Shown here piece by piece: positions 28,283 through 34,824 of a stretch of 34,824 bases of DNA. The notes beneath the pieces are model-generated. The model ran no database searches, was not told where the DNA came from, and saw nothing but the letters and a program-made list of their open reading frames with translations. The DNA is from a virus: the IMG/VR virus record IMGVR_UViG_3300021962_000338, positions 1 through 34,824 of that record, one strand, 5' to 3'. How positions within the stretch are numbered: position 1 is the first letter of the stretch; each line of letters begins with the position of its first letter. The translations under genes and the position numbers were made by a program.

Positions 28283-29233
28283 TTACTCTGCCAAGTCAGC
28301 AACGATTGCGTGAGCAGCTTGATTACGCACTTCTAGTGTGTATTCTACTAAAAGTTGTGTAACATCTGCGTCACCAGATTTAGCCAATTCATTTGTTTGG
28401 AATGGGCGTAAATATGCAACTGCTGCGTACTCTGGATCAAGAACAAATGCTTGTTCACCGCTGTCACCAGAATCTGCAGTCATAAATCTGTTAGGTACAA
28501 CAGATAATGTGCCGAAGTCTGATAAGTAAATGTCTGCTGCACCAATAATGGTTGTTGGTTTGTCACCAGTAGCCATATAACGTTGAGCTGCAACACCAGT
28601 AAATGCTGATACGTTTACTTTTTGTGTTGGTGTAGTCATAAGAACTGTTGGATTACCACCATTTGTAAACGCAGATTTAACTGCTGTTTTTAACATTGCT
28701 TCTGTGAAAGCTGCGTCTGTACCAGATACACGAGCTGTAGTGCCTAATGAACCAGCAGTACCGTTAGTGCCACCAACGTAGTTAGAATTTAACCATGTTT
28801 GTAGACCACCAAGTGTACGAGCTGTAGTAGCATTACCTGCTGATGCAACTGTGTTGCTTAAAAGTGCTTTTTCCATGTCACGTTTAATTTCAGCAGAAAC
28901 TTTAGCTAATTGGTAAGCCTTTTCAGATTTACGACCAGCTTTGTTAATTGCTTCCATAGTACCAGAAATCTTAATCGTTTTAGATGAGATTTGAGTTCTG
29001 TTACCTACTCGTGTTGTTGGACTAATTGTAATGTCAGAAGCTGTGTCACCTTCAACTACAGCGTTAGCTGCTGCTGCTGCAAGTGAATCAGTTTGCCATT
29101 CGTGATATGTTGCTGTTGCTTTTGTCTTACCAATAGAACTCATAAATGGAGTTTCTGTTGGAGAAATGTTATAAATAACATCTGACAAATCTTCTCTATT
29201 ACCAATAGAGGTATAGGTTTGATACGTTGCCAT
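28283..29233 (-). CDS. Major capsid protein (SU10/DUF5309 type)
   Basis: A 316-aa protein with the pattern of the SU10-like (DUF5309) capsid family: MATYQTYTSIGNREDLSDVI, then ISPTETPFMSSIGKTKATAT, EWQTDSLAAAAANAVVEGDT and RVGNRTQISSKTIKISGT. The C-terminal part has TTIIGAADIYLSDFGTLSVV and VLDPEYAAVAYLRPFQTNEL, as in the family. It has the HK97-type size without a scaffold domain; scaffold is a separate gene upstream. A terminator follows it. Confidence 0.88.
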   Translation of the reverse strand: MATYQTYTSIGNREDLSDVIYNISPTETPFMSSIGKTKATATYHEWQTDSLAAAAANAVVEGDTASDITISPTTRVGNRTQISSKTIKISGTMEAINKAGRKSEKAYQLAKVSAEIKRDMEKALLSNTVASAGNATTARTLGGLQTWLNSNYVGGTNGTAGSLGTTARVSGTDAAFTEAMLKTAVKSAFTNGGNPTVLMTTPTQKVNVSAFTGVAAQRYMATGDKPTTIIGAADIYLSDFGTLSVVPNRFMTADSGDSGEQAFVLDPEYAAVAYLRPFQTNELAKSGDADVTQLLVEYTLEVRNQAAHAIVADLAE

Positions 29234-29242
29234 GATTTTTCC

Positions 29243-30238
29243 TTATTCTAAAAATTGTTCAAATAAAGCTGCGGCATCTCTTACTCTTCCAGAGTTACGC
29301 AACTGTGCTTTTTGTTTTTTAATTGTTTCTGTGTTGTTACTACTTGTAGACGATCCAGCCTTTAGCATCTTTGGTGCTTCAGAAACTTTCTTTGTTACAG
29401 CAGGTTTTGACTTTTGAAGTTTGTCATACATCATTGCCTTGTGTAATGTAACAACGTGCCTAGAATCATAGACGCTAGATAACTCTGCATCTGTGAAACC
29501 AAGCGATTTGCCATAATTACGAATCTCACTACGGAGGTTTTCGCCTTTAGCTGGGTCTGAAAACTCTGGCAAGACTTGTGTTAATTTTTGTGCTTCCTGT
29601 GCAACTCTTTCTTGCATGGCACGAGCATTTTCAGATTGTTGCATTTCTGCAATTCTGTATTGTTCGGCTCTTATAGCATTGAGTTGTTCTTTCTTTTCAG
29701 AAAGTTCAGCAACTTTAACAGCATAGCCTATCGGGTCGTTTTCTTTGAGGTATGTTAAATCCTCATTAGGAGATTGCGAGACTATAAATTGCTCTATAGC
29801 TTGCAAACGTTGAGCGTATGTATCACGAGCATACTTGGCTTCCTCAATTGCTGCACGTTCAGCTTCAACAGCTTTACGTTGTTCAGCAACTTCAGTAGTT
29901 TTTTTTGTATAATCAGCACCAAGTTGATAACCTTTAATTAAATCGTCAAGGGTGACATCCTTTTCTTCGCCAGCAGCTTTTACTTTAAAAGTCTGGGGGA
30001 GTTCCTCTTCTTCAACTTCGGTTTCTTCTTGTTCTTCAGCTTCACCTTCTTCTGTTTCTACTTCTTCAGTTTGTGGCTCTGCTTCTTGAGCTTCTACTTG
30101 TTCAGTTTCTTGTTCACCTTCTAATTGCTCCGTAGAGTTAGCTGGGGTGTTCATTAGACCTTCAAAAGCATTGGCTGCTTGACCTACAGTAAGCGTGCCA
30201 CTTCCAGAATCTTCTGGAGTCATGGTTGTTTCACTCAT
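29243..30238 (-). CDS. Head scaffolding protein
   Basis: A 331-aa acidic and coiled protein placed just before the capsid gene. Residues 40-85 are almost wholly Glu/Gln/Val/Thr (long EE/TEE runs), followed by QTFKVKAAGEEKDVTLDDLI and then a long heptad region (residues 110-240). A Lys/Ser-rich C-terminus (KQKAQLRNSGRVRDAAALF) would bind the capsid inner surface. This composition and place are typical of podovirus scaffolds. No protease motif is visible. Confidence 0.84.
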   Translation of the reverse strand: MSETTMTPEDSGSGTLTVGQAANAFEGLMNTPANSTEQLEGEQETEQVEAQEAEPQTEEVETEEGEAEEQEETEVEEEELPQTFKVKAAGEEKDVTLDDLIKGYQLGADYTKKTTEVAEQRKAVEAERAAIEEAKYARDTYAQRLQAIEQFIVSQSPNEDLTYLKENDPIGYAVKVAELSEKKEQLNAIRAEQYRIAEMQQSENARAMQERVAQEAQKLTQVLPEFSDPAKGENLRSEIRNYGKSLGFTDAELSSVYDSRHVVTLHKAMMYDKLQKSKPAVTKKVSEAPKMLKAGSSTSSNNTETIKKQKAQLRNSGRVRDAAALFEQFLE

Positions 30239-30286
30239 TTTTATTTCCTATAATCCTCTAGGGGAGGTAACCCATTTTAGAAATGT

Positions 30287-30520
30287 CTAAAATATCTTCC
30301 ATGCTTTACTTTTAATGTCGCTAGTTTTAGCAATTGATTCCAAGTAAGACATAAGTTCGTTATAACAAGCTATTCTTTGATAGGCTTGTTCACGCACATC
30401 TGTTTGATCTGCATTAGAGTAGATGATGCGTTGTAATTGATTTTCTTGTAGCTCTTTAACTACAGCTTGAAAATGTTCGTCATTAAGTATGCTAGTAATA
30501 GCGTCTACTTTATTGGACAT
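30287..30520 (-). CDS. Hypothetical 77-aa helical protein between portal and scaffold
   Basis: A 77-aa helical protein starting MSNKVDAITSILNDEHFQAV, followed by ELQENQLQRIIYSNADQTD and a C-terminal AKTSDIKSKAWKIF. It overlaps the portal end by 11 bases. No family is recognised. Small helical proteins at this site are common in podovirus head operons. About 48 bases without a gene separate it from the scaffold start. Confidence 0.66.
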   Translation of the reverse strand: MSNKVDAITSILNDEHFQAVVKELQENQLQRIIYSNADQTDVREQAYQRIACYNELMSYLESIAKTSDIKSKAWKIF

Positions 30521-32612
30521 TATTATTTCCTTGTGTCATGTTATTAATAGTATTTAAAGCATCTACAATAGATTTGGTATTAGTGCCACGAGTTTGTTCT
30601 GCTTGATTAGCAGCATCAGTTTCAATCTTTAATTGTTTAAGAGCTAATTCAGTATTTTGTTTTAGTTCTTGTTGTTGAAGTTCTAATGCTTTGCGAGCAT
30701 TATCTAATTGCATTTGCTCACGTTCTAATTCAAGTTTAGCAGCTTCTGTTTGAGCACGAATCACTGCTTTTTCACGTTCAACTTCAGCTAATACTTTTGC
30801 AGCTTCTGTATTAGGATCTGGTTTTTCTGGTTGAGGTTGTGAAAGAATTTCATTTTGCTCTGGTGTAATTTCATTCATGAATTGTGCAGCATCTTTGAAA
30901 CCAGCCATGTTAATAAACTTGGCTAATGTATTGCGATATTGCATTAAGTTCACTAATGGATTAGATAGACCATATTGCTGAATGATTTGCTCTTGTTTTT
31001 GCAAGATCATTTGCATAGTAGTTAATTGTTCTTGACGAGTACCTGTACCTAAACCTACGTTAATAGATACATTGTATTGGTCATTCCATTCACGAGGATT
31101 AAATGGTACAAATTTGCCATTTATACGCACCAAACGCTCTTTATCTTGATATTTGCATAGTAGGTGTAGGATTCCTTTGAAAAGCGATTTAACGCCTGTT
31201 TCTGCAAAGATACGAGCTATTAATTCAAGCTTTCCTGCACTTGATTGTGACATTGCTGACACAGCAGCAGCTGTTACGTTTTGTAAGATGTTAGGGTCTA
31301 TACCATTTTGTGAATCTGATACACCTGTACGTCTTGCTTGTACGCCATCTAGGTATTCAAGCATTGGGAATGATCCAGATGTAGTAGGTTGTACAGTTAA
31401 TGGTACAATAGCGTTAGGATTCTTCATTCTAACTACGCCACCTGCTGTAGATGTGAGTAAATCATCAAGATTTACCTGTCCTTCTACTGCACCAACACGA
31501 TAATTGTTAGTTAAGTAGAGGTTATCCAACATTTGTCTTAAAACAGTAGACTTAATTAGCTGTAAATCTAGTGCACGATCAGCTAAAGACTGTCCGTAGA
31601 ACTTATGTGGGATAGGAATTGGGCAAAGTGAGTGAAATGGGATGTAATCACATTCCATATCTTCTAAAACTTCGTTAGAAGCGTAAACAACACGTCTTAA
31701 TTCGGCAATGCCATCATTATTGTAGTCAACTTTGATGTAACATTCGTAAACTTCTACGACTTCCATAGATTGATCTTGTGAACCCATGCTATTAGGTTGT
31801 TCACCACGAGAATAACGAGCAATTCTGTCTGGACTAAACTCTAAAGTGTCGCCAGATTGTAGAGTTTCAACGATATCTTTCTTGAATCCCATTGCAATTA
31901 ACTCTGAACGAGTCATCATTCTACGGTGAGCTACAAATGGTGAGTCTTGAATAGTTCTAGCACGTTTAGAGATAAGAAATTCTTCTGGTGGTACGTTTTC
32001 AACAACCACACGACCATCTTTTTTAGTGCGTTTTACTTTAACTTTGTGTTCACGAGTAATATTTTGGAATATTTGACCTGTCATTGGGTCAGTGACTTCG
32101 TTAATTTCTTCTTCTGTTTCTTGCTCAACAACTTCTAAATCTTCGTCTTGCATAAGCATGATGAGTTGATCGTCAGTTAAGTCTTCATAAGACTCTTTAG
32201 TAACGTCAATCTTTTCATCCCAGTACGCTTTTACAATACCAGTCTTTTGTAATAGTGCGTCTTTAAACCAGTTATGTAGAATTAAAAAGCCATCATTATC
32301 ACGATAGAATACCCAGTTACAATACTCTGTTGCTTGTTGTGCAAAAGGTTCGTCACCATCGTTTACAGGTTGAAATTCAACCACACCGTCTGTAGATGTA
32401 AATACACGAATAAGTTGAGGTAATGCTCCGTCTACAACTTCTGCTACTTCACCAGTAACAATTTGTGATTTACCCTCTACTTCGTTACCATATGGCTCAC
32501 GAAGATAGTATTCAAGTGCTTCTTGACGTTCTGCAACTGTGTCTGTTTCAACATAGCCAATAGAATCATCAATTTCAGACTCGATAATGCTTTTTAATTT
32601 GTTAATATCCAT
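30510..32612 (-). CDS. Portal protein (P22 gp1-like)
   Basis: A 700-aa portal with the large P22-type architecture. The N-terminal half has MDINKLKSIIESEIDDSIGY, then REPYGNEVEGKSQIVTGEVA and CNWVFYRDNDGFLILHNWFK, and further PPEEFLISKRARTIQDSPFV and HKFYGQSLADRALDLQLIKS, all typical of P22-like portals. The C-terminal part (from about residue 580) is a long Gln/Glu/Lys coil, the barrel extension. It forms the 12-mer ring for DNA entry. ATG 32612 overlaps the terminase stop (TAATG); ATG 32624 would add four residues. Confidence 0.9.
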   Translation of the reverse strand: MDINKLKSIIESEIDDSIGYVETDTVAERQEALEYYLREPYGNEVEGKSQIVTGEVAEVVDGALPQLIRVFTSTDGVVEFQPVNDGDEPFAQQATEYCNWVFYRDNDGFLILHNWFKDALLQKTGIVKAYWDEKIDVTKESYEDLTDDQLIMLMQDEDLEVVEQETEEEINEVTDPMTGQIFQNITREHKVKVKRTKKDGRVVVENVPPEEFLISKRARTIQDSPFVAHRRMMTRSELIAMGFKKDIVETLQSGDTLEFSPDRIARYSRGEQPNSMGSQDQSMEVVEVYECYIKVDYNNDGIAELRRVVYASNEVLEDMECDYIPFHSLCPIPIPHKFYGQSLADRALDLQLIKSTVLRQMLDNLYLTNNYRVGAVEGQVNLDDLLTSTAGGVVRMKNPNAIVPLTVQPTTSGSFPMLEYLDGVQARRTGVSDSQNGIDPNILQNVTAAAVSAMSQSSAGKLELIARIFAETGVKSLFKGILHLLCKYQDKERLVRINGKFVPFNPREWNDQYNVSINVGLGTGTRQEQLTTMQMILQKQEQIIQQYGLSNPLVNLMQYRNTLAKFINMAGFKDAAQFMNEITPEQNEILSQPQPEKPDPNTEAAKVLAEVEREKAVIRAQTEAAKLELEREQMQLDNARKALELQQQELKQNTELALKQLKIETDAANQAEQTRGTNTKSIVDALNTINNMTQGNNNVQ

Positions 32613-33880
32613 TAAACTATCCATTTAGTGTTTACGTTAATAGGTTTATTCCACTCTTCTGCTGGACTCTCATCCAAGCCTGTTGCTAGGTATCTAAATG
32701 CGTCAGCAGCATGTGATGACCAATCATGTAATGGTCTATCATGGAATACAGCTCTTTTTTCATCATAGTGTCTACGATAATTACGAAGAGCATCTAAACC
32801 TTGTTTTGCTTTTGGGTCAAACCAACATCTAGGAATTATTCTTCTTACTGCTTGTATGCCATCAGCAACATTGAGGCGAGGAGCAGTCACAATATTGAGA
32901 CCTGCATCTTCTAAAGTTTCCCTACGAGATTTGCCTGTGCCTAATTCTCTTACCTCCACGTCATGTGGAAGTATGTGAGTAAAGTGTGCATAGTCGTTAT
33001 CTCTTAACCATGACACATAGTAATCTAATCCTTGACCATGATTTTCCATATAATCAATAAGTCTTATTTCTTTGCCTGTAAGTTGGGCTACCCAGATAGC
33101 TGTAGAGTCAGACATACCCAAGTCCCATGCTGTGTAATTACGACACAAATCATCACGAGGTATTTCCGTCATGTGTGCTTTTTCTTCTATTTCATTTATA
33201 AGTTTAGAGTAGTAAGAGCCTTCTACAGGAGAGTTAAAATTACACTCAAACTCTTGCATAAACTTATCTTCACCCATTTCAAGGCGGGCTGCTGTTAATT
33301 CTTGTTCGTTTAGTAGTTTAGTATCTGAAGATTTAAACTCTAATAGTTTCCATCCTTGTCCTTCAGCGGCTCTATCTCGCAACCCTCTAAAGTGATTGTT
33401 GCCTTTGGGCGTACCCATAGCAACGCAGAAACCTAGTCGGTCTGTCAACGCAGGTCGGATAATGTCACTGAAGACAGATGGATTGATATTACCTACTTCG
33501 TCTATCACTGCACCATCGAGGTAAATACCACGAAGTGAGTCAGGGTTATCTGCACCATAAAGTGAGATACGTCTCCCCATAAAGTCTACACGAAGTTCAG
33601 CAATGTTTACTTTAGCACCTAGAGGTCTTGTATAGTTTACAAGATAGTCCCATGCAATACGTTTAGATTGATTATATGTAGGGGCTACATATGCGTATCT
33701 AGGTTCTTTTTTTGTACAGGTAAGTGCACTATGTATAAGTTGATTAATAGCAGATACAGTCTTGCCCATACGTCTGTGTGCTACAACTACCACAAACCTA
33801 TGATCTTTGACTGCATTGTGTATCAGTTTTTGGGGGACTCGTGGTCTATACCCAGTATCTAAAGTTTTTTGCGACTCCAT
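32612..33880 (-). CDS. terL: Terminase large subunit
   Basis: A 422-aa terminase: an ATPase motor plus nuclease that packages DNA. Walker A is AHRRMGKT (residues 34-41), Walker B is GAVIDEV (Asp127, Glu128), and the coupling motif MGTPKG follows near 155. The C-terminal nuclease has AWDLGMSDSTAIW (Asp253), LIDYMEN, HDVEVRELGTGKSRRE and the final HDWSSHAADAFRY. The start has AGGAGG about 12 bases before, rather far for a ribosome site. No small terminase is visible in the window; it may lie to the right of the edge. Confidence 0.93.
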   Translation of the reverse strand: MESQKTLDTGYRPRVPQKLIHNAVKDHRFVVVVAHRRMGKTVSAINQLIHSALTCTKKEPRYAYVAPTYNQSKRIAWDYLVNYTRPLGAKVNIAELRVDFMGRRISLYGADNPDSLRGIYLDGAVIDEVGNINPSVFSDIIRPALTDRLGFCVAMGTPKGNNHFRGLRDRAAEGQGWKLLEFKSSDTKLLNEQELTAARLEMGEDKFMQEFECNFNSPVEGSYYSKLINEIEEKAHMTEIPRDDLCRNYTAWDLGMSDSTAIWVAQLTGKEIRLIDYMENHGQGLDYYVSWLRDNDYAHFTHILPHDVEVRELGTGKSRRETLEDAGLNIVTAPRLNVADGIQAVRRIIPRCWFDPKAKQGLDALRNYRRHYDEKRAVFHDRPLHDWSSHAADAFRYLATGLDESPAEEWNKPINVNTKWIV

Positions 33881-33908
33881 ATAGGGTCATCGCCTCCTAG
33901 TTGTTAAA

Positions 33909-34160
33909 TTACCACTTTACTTTGTTAGCCCAATATGCGGCACTCATCTTACCTTTTGCTATGTTTTTAGCGTGTCTTGCTTTAAAAGATTTTGCTCTAT
34001 CTGTATTTGTTTTGTCACCACTTACACCTTTTTGTCCAAAGCGTATAAGCTTTTCTTTGTCGCCAGATTTAGCTAATACAGCGTGTGATTTAGTAGGGTG
34101 GCTAGGCGTGGCTTTAGGTTTGTTATAACCAGAGAACGTTTCCTTACCCTTTTTAATCAT
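33909..34160 (-). CDS. Small basic phage protein (83 aa), unknown
   Basis: An 83-aa very basic protein starting MIKKGKETFSGYNKPKATPS, then HPTKSHAVLAKSGDKEKLIR, FGQKGVSGDKTN and ending KSFKARHAKNIAKGKMSAAY followed by WANKVKW. The SGYNKPK...HPTKSHxVxAK...IRFGQKGV...AKxMSAxYWANKVKW pattern is seen in other phages near terminase genes. A nucleic-acid-binding role is likely from the charge but unproven. Its start overlaps the stop of the 50-aa gene (ATGA). Confidence 0.8.
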   Translation of the reverse strand: MIKKGKETFSGYNKPKATPSHPTKSHAVLAKSGDKEKLIRFGQKGVSGDKTNTDRAKSFKARHAKNIAKGKMSAAYWANKVKW

Positions 34161-34309
34161 TTCTTTTTAGCAGTCTTCGCAGACTCTTTAAAAGCTTTAG
34201 CTGTAGGTGCACCTTTAGATCCTACCTTACGCATCTTCTCGCCAGAACCTTGAGCTATACGTTTTTTCTTTGCTGCGATGTTGGCATAAAGTCCAGTTTT
34301 AGTAGCCAC
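34157..34309 (-). CDS. Small Lys-rich phage protein (50 aa) with GTG start
   Basis: A frame from GTG 34309 to TGA 34157, not covered by longer frames. The segments KTGLYANIAAKKKRIAQGSG and EKMRKVGSKGAPTAKAFKES, then AKTAKKK, form a positively charged protein of a type often found beside phage head genes. AGGA lies eight bases before the GTG. It is coupled to the 83-aa gene (ATGA). Function unknown; DNA or capsid binding is plausible. Confidence 0.7.
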   Translation of the reverse strand: MATKTGLYANIAAKKKRIAQGSGEKMRKVGSKGAPTAKAFKESAKTAKKK

Positions 34310-34430
34310 TTTTCATTCCTTTTTTAGCTGGTTTAGCTGCTACTTTTTTACCTGATTTTTTAGCGTATTCTTTAGCTTCTTTCTTACCTTTTTCTGTGTA
34401 AGCAAATTTCTTTTTTCCGACCATTGGCAT
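34299..34430 (-). CDS. Small Lys-rich phage protein (43 aa)
   Basis: A frame from ATG 34430 to TAA 34299 with GGGGAAAG before the start. It reads MPMVGKKKFAYTEKGKKEAK, then EYAKKSGKKVAAKPAKKGMK, ending SGY. This MPMVGKKKFxYTEKG start occurs in many small phage proteins near terminase and portal genes. It overlaps the next gene by 11 bases. Function unknown; about 40 percent Lys suggests polyanion binding. Confidence 0.72.
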   Translation of the reverse strand: MPMVGKKKFAYTEKGKKEAKEYAKKSGKKVAAKPAKKGMKSGY

Positions 34431-34440
34431 AACTTTCCCC

Positions 34441-34737
34441 TTATCTAGATAACATTCTAATGAGTGAATTCAAATCCATAGGAGGTTGTCTGACAGACAT
34501 ACCACCGCCTTGTGGTGCTACGTTAGTCATCGTATTTCCTAGTGGATTTGTTTGTTGGTAGTACGGTACTGCTTGTGGATTAGACATAAAAGCATTTTGT
34601 CTAGAGAACTCATCCATTTGTTGTTGCATCATAATCTGCTTTAATCTTGCAGCATCAGCTTCTGACATTGGTGGTAGTTGTCCTACATTTGATGGCATTG
34701 ATTGTCTTAATTGTTCTATCAATTCTCGTAAGTCCAT
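34441..34737 (-). CDS. Gln/Met-rich hypothetical protein at the right edge
   Basis: A 98-aa protein starting MDLRELIEQLRQSMPSNVGQ, with MMQQQMDEFSRQNAFM and a Pro/Gly-rich end (APQGGGMSVRQPPMDLNSLI). It is the first complete gene of the late block in the window. It does not look like a small terminase (no HTH). Upstream, 34738-34824 is a gene-free AT-rich stretch with a repeated CCTATAAAAA and an A5G5TG5 run; I see no convincing promoter in it. TAGGA lies before ATG 34737. Confidence 0.6.
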   Translation of the reverse strand: MDLRELIEQLRQSMPSNVGQLPPMSEADAARLKQIMMQQQMDEFSRQNAFMSNPQAVPYYQQTNPLGNTMTNVAPQGGGMSVRQPPMDLNSLIRMLSR

Positions 34738-34824
34738 AAAAATATCCTATAAAAAATTTGGGTACTGCCGTTTTAAAAAACCTATAAAAACTTTTTCTGT
34801 ACAAAAAGGGGGTGGGGGTCTAAT

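Noticed and set aside
34741-34824. Repeated CCTATAAAAA and the G-rich run at the right edge as a possible packaging end or promoter
   Set aside because: There is no matching sequence at the left edge to indicate terminal repeats, and the hexamers do not give a promoter with normal spacing. Left as undecided.

Overview
This window is one continuous piece of a tailed double-stranded DNA phage genome. It is AT-rich and densely packed, and neighbouring genes are mostly joined by ATGA or TAATG stop/start overlaps. The morphogenesis genes are podovirus-like: a P22-type portal, a gp10-like beta-propeller tail-hub protein, a gp4-like adaptor, an SU10-like major capsid protein and large ejection-type proteins. 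No integrase, CI repressor, DNA polymerase, primase, tRNA or CRISPR is visible. The left end cuts a gene, so the genome is incomplete here. The best host clue is a 23-residue gene at 6068-6139 (minus) that looks like PqqA, the precursor peptide of the cofactor pyrroloquinoline quinone (PQQ). With the low GC and betaproteobacterial-style phage genes, this suggests a methylotrophic proteobacterium, possibly an aquatic Methylophilaceae. The host assignment is inference.

Layout. (1) Positions 1-4139 run leftward as an early operon: a Cro-like repressor, a 56-aa protein, an O/DnaT-like replication protein, a DnaB-type helicase domain, a 56-aa protein, NinB, a 32-aa membrane peptide, a DUF1364-like zinc/nuclease protein, a 60-aa protein, an adenine methyltransferase, a small nuclease-like protein and a winged-helix protein cut by the edge. 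(2) Positions 4140-4293 are a control region with two divergent promoters, both TTGACA-17-TATAGT. (3) Positions 4294-6044 run rightward: a 43-aa membrane peptide, a small ORF, an ERF annealase, a YqaJ exonuclease, a 66-aa protein and a small protein with an SSB-like acidic tail. (4) Positions 6045-6335 hold the pqqA-like gene in reverse orientation, with a hairpin on one side and two related palindromes on the other. (5) Positions 6336-9385 run rightward: a hypothetical protein, a SleB-like hydrolase, a hypothetical protein, a glycosyltransferase, an FkbM methyltransferase, a DUF3310 protein and a PD-(D/E)XK-like protein.

(6) Positions 9374-34737 are one long leftward late block. In transcription order from the right edge it holds a Gln/Met-rich protein, three small basic proteins, terminase large subunit, portal, a small protein, scaffold and capsid. 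A rho-independent terminator follows the capsid gene. Next come head-completion and adaptor genes, then a tail-fibre region with an inserted HNH homing endonuclease (26131-26775), then the gp10-like hub, ejection-type proteins and the lysis cassette (XhlA-like protein, two secreted proteins, membrane/coiled-coil protein, metallopeptidase, 3-TM holin, GH24 lysozyme). A DnaQ-like exonuclease with a zinc ribbon and a 55-aa protein end the block.

Working model: leftward early genes replicate the DNA, the rightward recombination set (ERF, YqaJ, SSB-tailed protein) repairs or concatemerises it, and the late block builds and releases virions. The pqqA-like gene would be an auxiliary metabolic gene whose peptide relies on host PqqB-E enzymes and could support PQQ-dependent methanol dehydrogenase during infection.
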